Shown piece by piece: positions 1-9,694 of a stretch of DNA of 64,000 nucleotides. The stretch's first letter is position 1. Each line of letters starts with the position of its first letter. Location: assembly GCF_016406125.1 (NCBI RefSeq), contig NZ_CP066339.1:5022001-5086000 (forward strand), given 5' to 3'. Origin of the DNA: Alicyclobacillus sp. SO9. Its GTDB lineage: Bacteria; Bacillota; Bacilli; Alicyclobacillales; Alicyclobacillaceae. The position numbers and the translations under genes were made by a program. The notes under the pieces were generated by a model. The model was not told the origin of the DNA. It saw nothing but the letters and a program-made list of their open reading frames with translations, and did not search any database.

Positions 1-461
1 GCCAGTGACTTGAGTGAAGGTAGGTGATTGGTAACAATTTTCTGAGCCTGCGCTTCAGTGGTCGCACCTTTTATCAACTTGGCAACTTGAACAACCACGG
101 CGTTTCGCACCTCACGTTTCAACTGCTGGTCTGCCGCGCTGTCGCTGTTGGCAATGATGCGCAGCCGCAAGGCGTTTTTGGGGATGGGGGCGTCGTGTGG
201 AACGGCGGGATCGACCTGGGAACTCACCGTTAAATCCGCCGGCTTGGATGCTTGAGCCTGCGACGATATTTGCTGTTTAGATGTTGGGGGTGTGGCAGAC
301 CGGACCTGGCCTGTTTGTACCCGACCAGCAACGCCGGCGGCAGATGACCGCAGCCCAGCGACCGCAGTCTTACTGATATGGTTCATTGTTTCAAGTATAT
401 GTCCACCACCCGCCAAAACCGCAACGACAGTTACAAACGCGATGAGCCTCTTCCATCCCAT
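1..461 (-). CDS. spoIIR: Stage II sporulation protein R, 3' end missing
   Basis: SpoIIR is the secreted forespore signal that triggers SpoIIGA-dependent processing of pro-sigma-E in the mother cell. The ATG at 461 follows GGAGGGG at a normal distance. The first ~25 residues form an N-terminal hydrophobic segment (MGWKRLIAFVTVVAVLAGGG) fitting export. After a low-complexity Ser/Ala/Gln linker comes the family block IPKNALRLRIIANSDS followed by DQQLKREVRNAVV, which is the conserved start of the SpoIIR domain. Only about 153 codons are visible, so the C-terminal part lies outside the window. In Bacillus subtilis spoIIR also lies downstream of prfA-prmC on the same strand, which supports the call. 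Confidence 0.88.
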   Translation of the reverse strand, partial: MGWKRLIAFVTVVAVLAGGGHILETMNHISKTAVAGLRSSAAGVAGRVQTGQVRSATPPTSKQQISSQAQASKPADLTVSSQVDPAVPHDAPIPKNALRLRIIANSDSAADQQLKREVRNAVVVQVAKLIKGATTEAQAQKIVTNHLPSLKSL

Positions 462-721
462 GTGGTTTCCCCTCCTACCATGTCTAGCAAACAGTCTGCC
501 CACGAAATGATAGGTTTAAACGCGTTGATAGAGTTTGTTTTTGGATTATTTTTGGGGTGGTTTTGGCGGTGGTTCTGGTGGCGGTTCTGAGCACGATCTT
601 GGCGGCGGTTGATAGAGTTCATCCGGCTGTTTATAATTTAGTGAATAATTCTGACGACTAGTTTTGCGGGGACATCAAGTTTGCGCAGACACCAAGTGTT
701 TTGAGATTGAGGAGGCTGCAT

Positions 722-1921
722 ATGAATGTTCCGGTATCGCGCCGTGTTCACCAATTGACAACAGGAATCTTTTCTGAGCTGGCTGAGAAGAAGAGAGCAG
801 CTAAAGCCTTAGGGCAAGATGTTATCGATCTGAGCATAGGCAGCCCGGATCTCCCCCCTCCTGCCGAAGTTCAGAAGGCACTCGTTGAGAACGTCAAGGA
901 CGGGTCCCAGTTCGGTTACACGCTGCGAGGGTTACCCGAATTTCATGAGGCGGCAGCAGACTTCTATTATCGCCGGTACGGTGTTCAAGTCATGGCGGAA
1001 ACAGAAGTACTCCAACTGATGGGGTCTCAGGACGGCCTCGCTCACTTAGCCACCGCACTATTGAATCCAGAAGATGCGGTTCTTGTGCCCAACCCGGGCT
1101 ATCCTATTTATGAAGCCAGCGTTCATATTTCCGGTGCGCAACTGATTCCTATGCCACTCCAAAAGGAAAATGGTTTTCTGCCTGACTTGAAGTCACTTGC
1201 AGAACAGGACCTGAGCCGAGTCAAGCTGATGATTCTGAACTACCCTGGAAACCCCGTGACTGCGCTGGCTAACCGGGAGTTCTTCGTAGAGTTAGTCGCG
1301 TTTGCGCGGCGCCACAACATCGTGGTTGCCCACGATTTTGCCTATTCTGAACTTGTTTTCGACGGCAAACGTCCTCTGAGCCTCTTGTCTATCCCAGGCG
1401 CCAAGGAAGTAGCTGTTGAGTTCAATTCACTTTCGAAGACATTTAACATGGCAGGATGTCGAATTGGCTATGTGATGGGAAACCAGCATATCATCGGGCT
1501 GTTGGGGAGACTCAAGTCCCATATTGATTATGGGATTTTCGAGCCCATTCAAAGAGCGGGAATTGCAGCATTGCGCAGCTCGCATACCGTATTGGATCGA
1601 CTTGTACAACAGTACGAACAACGGCGCAACACGTTGATAGGCGGGCTGCACGAAGCCGGATGGCCAGTACCGCGATCAGAAGCCACCATGTTTGTCTGGG
1701 CACCCATTCCCAACTTGGTCGGGCGACAGGCTCCTTGGACCTCCCGTGAATTTTCCTTCGATCTCCTTGAAACCACGGGAGTCGCTGTAACCCCCGGCAA
1801 TGCCTTTGGCAGTCTGGGAGAAGGTTATGTCAGAATAGCACTTGTCCAACCGGAGCAACGGTTGGCAGAAGCCGCCGCGCGCATCAATTTGTTTTTGGAC
1901 AGAGCCCGAGCAGCAAAGTGA
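722..1921 (+). CDS. Class I/II PLP aminotransferase (DapL/AlaT-like)
   Basis: A fold-type I pyridoxal-phosphate aminotransferase of 399 residues. AGGAGG at 710-715 fixes the ATG at 722, not the TTG 21 bases upstream. Visible motifs are IDLSIGSPDLPPP near the N-terminus, the NYPGNPVTA loop, HDFAYSELVFDG around the cofactor Asp/Tyr, and NSLSKTFNMAGCRIGY with the Schiff-base lysine at about Lys239. Similarity is to LL-diaminopimelate/alanine-type aminotransferases, but substrate cannot be read from sequence. It is transcribed toward prmC, and the 1.27-kb convergent gap holds repeat array A1. A second, different aminotransferase lies at 9695. Confidence 0.85.
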   Translation: MNVPVSRRVHQLTTGIFSELAEKKRAAKALGQDVIDLSIGSPDLPPPAEVQKALVENVKDGSQFGYTLRGLPEFHEAAADFYYRRYGVQVMAETEVLQLMGSQDGLAHLATALLNPEDAVLVPNPGYPIYEASVHISGAQLIPMPLQKENGFLPDLKSLAEQDLSRVKLMILNYPGNPVTALANREFFVELVAFARRHNIVVAHDFAYSELVFDGKRPLSLLSIPGAKEVAVEFNSLSKTFNMAGCRIGYVMGNQHIIGLLGRLKSHIDYGIFEPIQRAGIAALRSSHTVLDRLVQQYEQRRNTLIGGLHEAGWPVPRSEATMFVWAPIPNLVGRQAPWTSREFSFDLLETTGVAVTPGNAFGSLGEGYVRIALVQPEQRLAEAAARINLFLDRARAAK

Positions 1922-2047
1922 CGTTGACAAAGGCATCCCCCAACGAGCTGATTGGCGGTGAGCGGAAAGGTCCAGATCCGCTGCGCGAGCGACGTGGGGA
2001 GCCGCGGGCCGGCGGATGACGGCAGGACGGGGATAGCTGGTCAGCGA

Positions 2048-2996
2048 AGAGTCATTGGAGTGCCGAAAACAACTGAACAAGAAGGAGAAGAAGGAAGATA
2101 AACGGGATAACCCGTTTATCCACCCTCCAAGGTAAAAAAGCAGCGGAAATGGACCAGATTCCTTTTAGCGCAGAAGCTCACCGCCCAGGCTAGCCAATCT
2201 GGAGCCCCGGCCTTCACAAAACAGCCACAAAGCAACCTGCTATCCGACGCGAATGTGGCGGAACTGTGTCGGGAGGCTCAATGAGGGGTGTAGAGCAGAA
2301 AATAGCGATCCCACAAGTGCTTATGTGAAATAAACCTGTCGCTCGACGGAAATAAGCATTCGAGAAGAGCTTATCACCCCAAAATCCTCCGAAAACGGGG
2401 GCAAAACAACAGATAAGCTTGTCTCAAGCGCTTATTTCGACCGAACAGCTTCAATGTCAGCAAATAAGCTCCTCTCGGATCTCTATTTGACGGCGACTCT
2501 TGCCTGCGACTCCTCTGAGATGCCCCTTAGCAGAGAGTCATTGGAGTGCCGAAAACAACAGAACAGGAAGGAAAAGAAGGAAGATAAACGGGAACCGTTT
2601 ATCCACCCTCCAAGGTAAAAAAGCAGCGGAAATGGACCAGATTCCTTTTGGCGCAGAAGCTCACCGCCCAGGCTAGCCAATCTGGAGCCCCGGCGTTCAC
2701 AAAACAGCCACAAAGCAACCTGCTATCCGACGCGAATGTGGCGGAACTGTGTCGGGAGGCTCAATGAGGGGTGTAGAGCAGAAAATAGCGATCCCACAAG
2801 TGCTTATTTGAAATAAACCTGTCGCTCGACGGAAATAAGCATTCGAGAAGAGCTTATCACCCCAAAATCCTCCAAAAACGGGGGCAAAACAACAGATAAG
2901 CTTGTCTCAAGCGCTTATTTCGACCGAACAGCTTCAATTTCAGCAAATAAGCTCCTCTCGGATCTCTATTTGACGGCGACTCTTGCCTGCGACTCT
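2048..2996. repeat. Array A1: two ~466-bp direct copies carrying 8 copies of a 23-bp dyad
   Basis: The segment 2048-2513 is repeated almost exactly at 2534-2996. Each copy carries four 23-bp dyads of the form ATAAGC-N11-GCTTAT or ATAGCGATC-N8-GCTTAT, starting at 2302, 2352, 2413, 2464 and again at 2785, 2835, 2896, 2947. Start-to-start spacings are 50, 61 and 51 in both copies. The copies differ by a few bases (for example CGGGATAACCCG against CGGGAACCG). I see no convincing gene here. The array lies between convergent genes, and the same dyad recurs at 10.9-11.9 and 57.5-58.5 kb. Confidence 0.9.
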
Positions 2997-3125
2997 TGCC
3001 TGCGACTCCTGCCTGCGACTCCTGCCTGCGACTCCTGCCTGCGACTCCTGCCTGCTCCTCTGCTCCTCTGCTCCTCTGCTCCTCTGCTCCTCTGCTCCTC
3101 TGCTCCTCTGCTCCTCTGTTCCTCC
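2976..3125. repeat. Short tandem repeats: 13-bp x6 then 8-bp x8-9
   Basis: Six 13-bp units (gcgactcctgcct and close variants) run from 2976 to 3053. Eight exact 8-bp units gctcctct follow to 3117, then one variant unit. The block adjoins array A1 and ends 64 bases from the prmC stop codon. It opens several apparent reading frames that are repeat artefacts. Confidence 0.92.
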
Positions 3126-3188
3126 CCGCACCACCCGACACCGGGCGCTTCCACACCGCCCACGCCCGGAAACCGAACTCACGGCAGG

Positions 3189-4100
3189 TCAGATGACACC
3201 GCGGCTTCCAGCGACAATTCGCTCAATACCCCGCAAATCTGCCACAGTCCAGAAATGCCAGCCATTCCACTTTCCTGACTCCTTGAAAGAGCGAGATACG
3301 ACTTCCGCCTGGCCTGCTCCGACTTCCGCAAACAGCGCAGCCGATCCCGGAGCAAACACCCCTTGCCCCATCTCAATAAGCCGGCGGTAAAAGTCCAAAC
3401 CCTCAACCCCGCCGTCAAGAGCTGTTTTCGGTTCAAAGTCTCTTACTTCGATATCGAGAGAATCTAGTTCACCTGTTGGAATGTAGGGAGGATTGGTGAC
3501 AAGAACATTGAATTGAATGTTCCCGGAGCGCACCAACTCAATTCCGTCGCCGTAATGAAACGACACCTCTGCACCAAAGGATTTCGCATTCCGTTGTGCG
3601 ATGTTCAGCGCAGCTTCAGACACATCCACAGCACGCATTTGAATCCCCGGACACTCCAGTTTCAAGGTTACTGCGATAGCACCACTTCCGGTCCCTACGT
3701 CGACAACTGCTGCGTTTCTATGGTGATTTGTTATCCACTCTTTAGCGGTCTCCACCAGCCACTCCGTTTCCGGACGAGGAATCAAGCAGCCTTCGTCCAC
3801 GGCAAACTCTCTGCCGTAAAATCCGGCACTACCTGTGATGTACTGAAGTGGAATACTATTTGCCCGATCTCGTACGGCCTCCGCAAACCTCTCAGCCACA
3901 CCCGCTGGGATAGGTTCCGAGAGCCGAGACAAGAGTTGTACTCGATTCCAGCTTCCTGCCCATTGCAGTAACATTTCAGCCTCTGAACGCAAAATAGACT
4001 GCCGGTGTTCTGTTTCCTGCATGGCAATCTGACTCTCGTTTAACAACAATGAGGAAGCCCAACTGAGGGCTTCCCCGATACTCCAAGTTTCTGCGCTCAC
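3189..4100 (-). CDS. prmC: Release factor glutamine methyltransferase
   Basis: PrmC (HemK) N5-methylates the glutamine of the GGQ motif of peptide release factors, using S-adenosylmethionine. The 303-residue length is normal. An N-terminal helical domain contains LQYITGSAGFYGREF, and the Rossmann domain shows VVDVGTGSGAIAV for SAM binding and the catalytic NPPYIP motif, followed by EPKTALDGGVEGLDFYRRL. The start is GTG, behind AAGGAG. It lies 138 bases downstream of prfA, its substrate gene, the usual Firmicute pairing. Confidence 0.95.
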   Translation of the reverse strand: MSAETWSIGEALSWASSLLLNESQIAMQETEHRQSILRSEAEMLLQWAGSWNRVQLLSRLSEPIPAGVAERFAEAVRDRANSIPLQYITGSAGFYGREFAVDEGCLIPRPETEWLVETAKEWITNHHRNAAVVDVGTGSGAIAVTLKLECPGIQMRAVDVSEAALNIAQRNAKSFGAEVSFHYGDGIELVRSGNIQFNVLVTNPPYIPTGELDSLDIEVRDFEPKTALDGGVEGLDFYRRLIEMGQGVFAPGSAALFAEVGAGQAEVVSRSFKESGKWNGWHFWTVADLRGIERIVAGSRGVI

Positions 4101-4238
4101 AGGAATTCTCCTTACTCAAACGCGATGAAACCGCCGGTTGCTTGAAAGCGCTCCAATCACGGTCCAATCCCGTATACTTCATGCCCTCTCATGCCCTGCA
4201 GTACCTCAGCAAAACACAAGTCATGATGGCTTTCTGGC

Positions 4239-5309
4239 TTATCCTTCAGCTACTTCCAACATTTCTGCCCGATCTGCCACAATCAGACCTTGCACGACTT
4301 CCTCCATGTCTCCGTCAAGGAAGCTTTCTAATTTGTGTATCGTCAAACCAATTCGATGATCCGTTACACGGCTCTGAGGAAAGTTATAGGTCCGGATGCG
4401 CTCGCTTCTATCTCCCGTTCCTACCTGGCTCTTTCTGTCCGCGGCCAGCTCCTGCTGCTGTTCTTCCTGGAACTTTTCAAAGAGCCTGGCACGAAGTACC
4501 TTCATGGCCTTGTCTTTGTTTTTCAACTGTGACTTCTCATCCTGGCACGACACCACAATCCCTGTTGGAATGTGAGTAATGCGAACCGCGGACTGTGTCG
4601 TGTTGACACTCTGGCCGCCTGGACCTGTGGCACAAAAAGTGTCGACGCGCAGGTCTTTCTCATACACTTCAACCTGAACATCTTCGACCTCTGGCAGAAC
4701 AGCCACTGTAGCTGTAGACGTATGAATACGCCCGCCTGACTCCGTAACAGGTACTCTCTGCACCCGATGCGTTCCACTTTCAAACTTCAGACGACTGTAG
4801 GCCCCTTTTCCCTGAATCGAGACAGTTACCTCTTTAAAGCCTCCAATGTCTGTATAGTGAGCATCAATCACTTCGAGTTTCCAACCTTGGCGCTCAGCAT
4901 AGCGGGTGTACATACGTAACAGATCCCCGGCAAACAGTGCCGCCTCGCCTCCGCCTGCTGCTGCACGGATTTCTACAAACACGTTCTTATCGTCATTGGG
5001 ATCCTTTGGCAGCAAGAGTAACTGCAATTCCTCCTGCAAACGTTCCAATTCTGCTTCAGATTCCTCTATCTCGCTCTTTACAAATTCCTTCATTTCACTG
5101 TCCAGTTTTTCCTGAAGCATCTCTTTTGCTTCACTTAACTGATTCTCAACCTGCAAATAGCGTCGATACGTTTCAACCGTAGGCGCTATATCAGATTGTT
5201 CCTTCGAGTATTTCCGAAGTTTATCCGTGTCTGAAATGATATTGGGATCGCAGAGCATTTCACTGAGTTCATCATAGCGCTGCGCTATGTTTTCCAATTT
5301 GTCGAACAA
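4239..5309 (-). CDS. prfA: Peptide chain release factor 1
   Basis: RF1 recognises UAA and UAG and triggers peptide release. The protein is 356 residues, normal for RF1. The anticodon-mimic tripeptide is PVT in [15 protein letters not shown], the RF1-type P-x-T rather than the RF2 SPF. The catalytic loop reads [19 protein letters not shown], as in Bacillus RF1. The start is TTG, supported by GGGAGGTG just upstream. UGA is not an RF1 codon, which matters for the in-frame UGA in the peroxiredoxin at the right edge: RF2 would be the competitor there. Confidence 0.96.
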   Translation of the reverse strand: MFDKLENIAQRYDELSEMLCDPNIISDTDKLRKYSKEQSDIAPTVETYRRYLQVENQLSEAKEMLQEKLDSEMKEFVKSEIEESEAELERLQEELQLLLLPKDPNDDKNVFVEIRAAAGGGEAALFAGDLLRMYTRYAERQGWKLEVIDAHYTDIGGFKEVTVSIQGKGAYSRLKFESGTHRVQRVPVTESGGRIHTSTATVAVLPEVEDVQVEVYEKDLRVDTFCATGPGGQSVNTTQSAVRITHIPTGIVVSCQDEKSQLKNKDKAMKVLRARLFEKFQEEQQQELAADRKSQVGTGDRSERIRTYNFPQSRVTDHRIGLTIHKLESFLDGDMEEVVQGLIVADRAEMLEVAEG

Positions 5310-5501
5310 CCCTTACACCTCCCTACCCTCACCGTCCGGACGAGCACAAGGACGCCTTTCCAACAATCCAGAATCATAATTACCCAGCACAACGACCCGG
5401 ATTGCTGCAGAGCTATCCGGGTTCAGCAAACAGGGATATTACCGAACCGTCACAAATAACATGACGATACCCAGCAATGCCCCTGTAACGTTTTAAGTTG
5501 G

Positions 5502-5720
5502 CTACTCTTGCTCTTCCTCTTGCTTCAAACCGTACTTCTTGTTAAAGCGTTCCACACGACCGCCTGCATCAATAAATTTCTGCTTTCCGGTAAAGAACGG
5601 ATGGCATTTGGAACAGATTTCGACGCGCAGATTCTCTTTCGTTGAACCCGTTTCGAAAGTCTCTCCGCAAGCGCATGTGACCGTCGTAATATGATAATCC
5701 GGGTGGATTGCGGTTTTCAT
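5502..5720 (-). CDS. rpmE: 50S ribosomal protein L31
   Basis: L31 is a small protein of the large subunit near the central protuberance. The 72-residue protein begins [10 protein letters not shown]. It has the zinc-binding cysteines of the C+ form: CAC near residue 16 and CSKC near residue 36. ATG at 5720 is chosen because GAGGTG lies six bases upstream; an upstream in-frame GTG is part of that ribosome binding site. In B. subtilis tdk lies between rpmE and prfA; here there is only a ~190-base gap. Confidence 0.96.
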   Translation of the reverse strand: MKTAIHPDYHITTVTCACGETFETGSTKENLRVEICSKCHPFFTGKQKFIDAGGRVERFNKKYGLKQEEEQE

Positions 5721-5761
5721 TCGTTTCACCTCGTTCTGGCAAACTTAAGACACTGCGAAAC

Positions 5762-5770
5762 ATTATAACA
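5762..5770 (-). promoter_or_regulatory. Extended -10 promoter of rpmE
   Basis: On the minus strand the sequence TGTTATAATG lies ~40 bases upstream of the rpmE start. It is a TGnTATAAT extended -10 box without a convincing -35 box. Similar boxes precede rho, rpoE and patA in this window. Confidence 0.55.
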
Positions 5771-6075
5771 CGTAACCGCGACTTTTGCCATCCAAAAAAC
5801 AAAAATAAAATTAGAATGACACCAGCCGCTCAATTGCCCTAGAAACTGTCCTGCCAAGAAAGCGGCCCCTACCGGGAGCGAACCTCACCGAGGCACCAAA
5901 CCTCACCGAGTGACCGCCTTATGGCAGCCTCATCCACCTGGCAGTACAGACCGCGTGTCATTAAACAGACACATACAATTCCCCATGCTATATGGATATA
6001 TTCCGTCCAATGTTGGGATAAAGTCCTCAATCTCTTACTCTAATGGTGAACCATCAGAGAGGGGAGGTGCTGCAT

Positions 6076-6204
6076 TTGAAAGTCAGGTGGATGCCTTTAG
6101 CGGGAACTCTGGCAGTCGTTCTCACATTTGCACTAATTCTGGTTGTATCGCCACATCGCTTGGAACAACCTGATTGGCTGGCTGCGTTTGCATTGTTTCA
6201 GTAA
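6076..6204 (+). CDS. Small single-span membrane protein, unknown
   Basis: A 42-residue reading frame opens with TTG seven bases after GGGGAGGTG, one of the strongest ribosome binding sites in the region, and ends with TAA. The product has a basic start (MKVRWMPLAG), a hydrophobic stretch TLAVVLTFALILVV and a short tail ending LAAFALFQ, which fits one membrane helix. It is on the plus strand between rho and rpmE, opposite to both. I recognise no family. The evidence is the ribosome binding site, the hydrophobic pattern and the intergenic position; homologues would be needed to raise confidence. Confidence 0.5.
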   Translation: MKVRWMPLAGTLAVVLTFALILVVSPHRLEQPDWLAAFALFQ

Positions 6205-6449
6205 TTCGGCTGTGAAAATGTATCCTTAATACGTTGGGCTTGTACAGCACGACAAGCAGTTCGCCGTTGCGCTTGCGACGGTGCCGCGCTGCAGTGTGTA
6301 ATCAAGAGAGCAGCCGTGGGCAAAATATCAATCAGCGGCCAGTGATACCGTTTTACAGAGCTGTACGTGGATTCTTGTTGAACATCATACCTGATATGAT
6401 ATTTTGACCTCTGTGAAAAGCGAAGGAGTTGCACAATAATCCAAGCGCT

Positions 6450-7781
6450 CTATGCCTTTTTTTCTCTGGCGACGGGCGCTTCTTTCTTCTCTCGCTCCTT
6501 GTGATTCGCTTCCTTGTGACTTGTGTCCTTGTGATTTGTATCCTTGCGCAATTCCAGACTTTCCAGGAACTCCTGGTTCGTCTTATAATGCCTGAACTTG
6601 CGAATGAACATCTCGGTGAAATCCGGGTTTTCTCCCATCGATTTCCGAATGGCCCATACGCGTTCCATTTCTGACTTCTCCTGCAGCAGTTCTTCCCTGC
6701 GCGTTCCTGAACGGCGGATGTCCAGTGCCGGGAAAATACGCTTTTCTGCCAAGCGTCGCTCCAGGTGAAGCTCCATGTTGCCTGTTCCCTTGAATTCTTC
6801 GTAAATGACATCGTCCATACGCGATCCCGTTTCAATCAAAGCAGTAGCCAAAATCGTAAGACTGCCGCCCTCTTCGACATTTCGCGCGGCGCCAAAAAAG
6901 CGTTTGGGCCGGTGGAATGCAGCGGGATCGATACCACCTGACAGGGTTCGTCCACTCGGAGGAACCACCAGATTGTATGCACGTGCCAATCGCGTAATGC
7001 TGTCTAGCAAAATCACCACATCTCGCTTGTGTTCTACGAGCCTGAGTGCGCGTTCCAGTACCAACTCGGCAACTTTGATGTGATTCTCCGGAACTTCATC
7101 GAATGTCGACGCCACCACTTCGGCCTGTACAGACCGCTGCATATCCGTCACTTCTTCTGGGCGTTCGTCGACCAACAACACAAACATATGGGTGTCAGGA
7201 TGATTTGCGGCTATGCTGTTCGCAATCTCCTTTAACAGCAGCGTCTTACCCGCTTTTGGCGGAGCCACTATTAACCCGCGTTGACCAAATCCAATGGGAG
7301 AAAAAAGGTCAATGATGCGTGATGCGATGTGATCCGGTGCTGTTTCGAGAATCATCCGTTGTTGAGGAAACAACGGTGTAAGAGCGGGGAAGTGAAGTCG
7401 TTCCGCAGCTTCCTGTGGACTAACTCCGTTGACGGCTTCGACATGCAACAGTCCGAAGTACCGCTCATTTTCCTTCGGCGGTCTTACCTTTCCGGAGACC
7501 AAGTCACCGGTTCGTAAGTCGAACCTTCGAATCTGCGAGGCAGCCACGTAGATATCTTCACCGCTGGGAAGGTAACCAATGGGTCTTAAGAACCCATATC
7601 CATCCTGCATAATATCCAGTACGCCTTCTGCAAACATCAGTCCGTCTTTTTCCGCTTGTGCCTTAAGAATTGCGAAGATGAGTTCTCGCTTTTTCATCGT
7701 GCCGTAGTATGGTATCTGGAACTCTTTTGCTAGTTTATAGAGTTCCGTCAACTTGAGTGGTTCTAATTCCCTTAAGTCCAA
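6450..7781 (-). CDS. rho: Transcription termination factor Rho
   Basis: Rho is the hexameric RNA helicase that ends factor-dependent transcription. The 443-residue protein has an N-terminal Rho domain ([20 protein letters not shown]), an RNA-binding cold-shock-like domain ([18 protein letters not shown]) and the RecA-like ATPase with Walker [26 protein letters not shown] and the Q/R-loop region. The tail is an unusual charged repeat of [14 protein letters not shown] type. The start is TTG behind GGGGGA. It lies downstream of glpX, as in Bacillus. Confidence 0.96.
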   Translation of the reverse strand: MDLRELEPLKLTELYKLAKEFQIPYYGTMKKRELIFAILKAQAEKDGLMFAEGVLDIMQDGYGFLRPIGYLPSGEDIYVAASQIRRFDLRTGDLVSGKVRPPKENERYFGLLHVEAVNGVSPQEAAERLHFPALTPLFPQQRMILETAPDHIASRIIDLFSPIGFGQRGLIVAPPKAGKTLLLKEIANSIAANHPDTHMFVLLVDERPEEVTDMQRSVQAEVVASTFDEVPENHIKVAELVLERALRLVEHKRDVVILLDSITRLARAYNLVVPPSGRTLSGGIDPAAFHRPKRFFGAARNVEEGGSLTILATALIETGSRMDDVIYEEFKGTGNMELHLERRLAEKRIFPALDIRRSGTRREELLQEKSEMERVWAIRKSMGENPDFTEMFIRKFRHYKTNQEFLESLELRKDTNHKDTSHKEANHKEREKKEAPVAREKKA

Positions 7782-7873
7782 TAGGCGTCCCCCACAATCT
7801 GCTATGACGCTCGCGGTTCTTCCGCCTAGTTATGTTCGCCCGGTGGGCGTAATAAAAACTGCGAGCCGTCTGC

Positions 7874-7882
7874 ATTATATCA
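7874..7882 (-). promoter_or_regulatory. Extended -10 promoter of rho
   Basis: On the minus strand ATGATATAATG provides TGATATAAT about 95 bases upstream of the rho TTG start, in the 208-bp gap after glpX. No clear -35 box is seen. The resulting leader of ~85 bases could hold regulation, but I see no known element. Confidence 0.5.
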
Positions 7883-7989
7883 TGTTTACCCAGCCAATTC
7901 GATTCTATGCCCAAAAAATCTAGCTTGTGCACGATTTTTTTGTACAATTCGAAACAAATTGGCTGAGCCCCATAGAAATTCTACTTGTT

Positions 7990-8955
7990 TTATCCCTTAA
8001 TAATGGATTTTCTGTTCAAATCATGAAGTGCTTCGACAAAACGGACGGTTCCTGTCTTCGCACGCATGACAAGCGAGTGCGTTCGCGCCTTGGATTTGCC
8101 CATAAAGCGCACACCGCGCAGGAGTTCGCCTTCTGTGACACCCGTAGCGGCAAAGATTGCGTCGTCGCCTTTAACGAGATCGTCCAAACTCAGAACCTTG
8201 GTTACATCCGTAATGCCCATGTCCCTGCAGCGCGCAAGCTGGGCTTCGTCTTCGGGGAGCAAACGGCCCTGCAAATCTCCCCCTAGGCACTTGAGGGCTG
8301 CTGCAGCAAGTACACCTTCTGGTGCGCCGCCAGACCCAAACATAATATCTACGCCTGTATCCTCAAAGGCTGTATTGACGGCGGCTGCCACGTCCCCGTC
8401 AGTAATCAGTTTAATTCTCGCACCCGCTGCTCGAATCTCATCAATTATTTTCTGATGCCGGGGCCTGTCCAAAAGCACAGCAACCACATCCGAGACGTCC
8501 TTTTGCCCTGCTGCCGCAACAGCTTCCAGGTTTTCTTTCACAGATGCATCCAGACTGACCTTGCCGCGGGCTTTAGGTCCGACCGCAATCTTGTCCATAT
8601 ACATATCAGGAGCATGGAGCAAGGTCCCCTCCGGTGCGATTGCAACCACCGAAAGTGCGTTCCAGAGACCGTTTGCCAGAATGTTCGTGCCTTCAAGGGG
8701 ATCGACCGCAATGTCTACTTTCGGCAGCGAACCCGTTCCTAGTTTCTCCCCAATATACAGCATCGGGGCCTCATCCATCTCACCTTCACCAATCACAACC
8801 GTCCCGTCAACTTGAATGGTGTCGAACATGAGACGCATCGCTGAAGTCGCAGCATCGTCAGCTTCCATCTTCTGTCCCCGTCCCATCCAGCGTGCGCAAC
8901 TCAGAGCTGCTAACTCTGTGACACGAACGACTTCGAGTGCGAGTTCGCGTTCCAT
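7990..8955 (-). CDS. glpX: Class II fructose-1,6-bisphosphatase
   Basis: GlpX hydrolyses fructose-1,6-bisphosphate to fructose-6-phosphate in gluconeogenesis. The 321-residue protein shows the family landmarks: [15 protein letters not shown], the metal-binding [23 protein letters not shown] and [19 protein letters not shown] at 8955 is preceded by GAGAGGATG. It belongs to the conserved block before rho. The transaldolase-like gene at 14155 lies upstream, as in B. subtilis, but fbaA and murAB of that block are absent. Confidence 0.96.
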   Translation of the reverse strand: MERELALEVVRVTELAALSCARWMGRGQKMEADDAATSAMRLMFDTIQVDGTVVIGEGEMDEAPMLYIGEKLGTGSLPKVDIAVDPLEGTNILANGLWNALSVVAIAPEGTLLHAPDMYMDKIAVGPKARGKVSLDASVKENLEAVAAAGQKDVSDVVAVLLDRPRHQKIIDEIRAAGARIKLITDGDVAAAVNTAFEDTGVDIMFGSGGAPEGVLAAAALKCLGGDLQGRLLPEDEAQLARCRDMGITDVTKVLSLDDLVKGDDAIFAATGVTEGELLRGVRFMGKSKARTHSLVMRAKTGTVRFVEALHDLNRKSIIKG

Positions 8956-9085
8956 TCCATCGCATCCTCTCTACGTTGGTCTTAAGAATACTGATAAATA
9001 CGCCGACAATAGTATATCACGTTTACTTAATTATGCTACACTATTAAGACCGCTTGGTAGCCTCAAATTTCTCTCTTCACGATAT

Positions 9086-9193
9086 CCTTGAAACGCCCCT
9101 TGGGAATGCCCTTGCGAATGTCCTTGGGAATGCCCTCGAAGAGGTCTTTGCGAATGTCCTTGGCAACCTCCTTGACAAGGTCCTTGACAGTGT
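9086..9193. repeat. 12-bp imperfect tandem repeat, 9 units
   Basis: Nine units of 12 bp with consensus ccttgggaatgc run without gaps. The units are diverged (for example ccttgcgaatgt and ccttgacaaggt), so the array is older than the near-perfect ones elsewhere. It lies between glpX and the zinc-ribbon gene. Confidence 0.8.
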
Positions 9194-9254
9194 CAAATTT
9201 CTCTTTGCGTTTTTGTGAAATGTATCCTAGTATGTTGAATGGAGGTGACCCAAA

Positions 9255-9434
9255 TTGGCACACAGTCATTGGGAGTTTGACAGCGTTTGTCCACATTGTG
9301 GCAAAGTGAATCACGGAAAATGCCCTGTTGGTGAAAAGGTAGTTCTCGTTCACTGTGAGCACTGCACGCACTCGTACGACTACGTCCATGTAATTGAAGA
9401 GCCGCATGTAGTGGAAGATCAGGACAACAACTGA
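9255..9434 (+). CDS. Small zinc-ribbon protein, unknown
   Basis: A 59-residue frame starts with TTG four bases after GGAGGTGACCC and stops with TGA. The product has two CxxC pairs, CPHC at residues 12-15 and CEHC at about 34-37, with GKCPVGEKVV between them, and an acidic tail. That is the spacing of a zinc ribbon. It is divergent from glpX and ends 76 bases before a clear terminator. Similar tiny ribbon proteins are common in Bacillales but have no assigned role; I do not know its function. Confidence 0.65.
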   Translation: MAHSHWEFDSVCPHCGKVNHGKCPVGEKVVLVHCEHCTHSYDYVHVIEEPHVVEDQDNN

Positions 9435-9510
9435 CTCACATTACAAAATGCTCTCAAGATAGAGAGTAGATTGGGTACCTTCGATATGCCTAATACCAAA
9501 ACTAAGATGA

Positions 9511-9537
9511 GACCTGGATTTTCATCCAGGTCCTTTT
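9511..9537 (+). terminator. Intrinsic terminator after the zinc-ribbon gene
   Basis: Perfect 9-bp arms GACCTGGAT and ATCCAGGTC around a TTTC loop, followed by CTTTTG. It separates the zinc-ribbon gene from the patA promoter. Confidence 0.8.
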
Positions 9538-9564
9538 GAGTTTGAGTCGTCGTGGTAACAGCTG

Positions 9565-9573
9565 TGCTATAAT
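9565..9573 (+). promoter_or_regulatory. Extended -10 promoter of the patA-like gene
   Basis: TGTGCTATAAT at 9563-9573 is a TGnTATAAT box directly after the terminator. It implies a 5' leader of about 115 bases before the TTG start at 9695. Confidence 0.55.
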
Positions 9574-9694
9574 GCCATGAAACAAACACAAGCTATCCAG
9601 ACGAAGACGAGTTACGGAATGGACGTCCCAACAACTGGCACAAGCACCTGCGGACGCATCTATCTGGACGAGCTGCATTAGGAGGAAATTATCT

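Noticed and set aside
2857-3196. Open frames through the 3.0-kb tandem repeats on both strands
   Set aside because: They consist of translated 13-bp and 8-bp repeats, lack ribosome binding sites and overlap each other in several frames.
9577-9681. 34-codon frame in the patA-like leader
   Set aside because: The ATG lies only four bases after the -10 box, so it would not be in the transcript; no ribosome binding site. A leaderless reading was considered but not supported.
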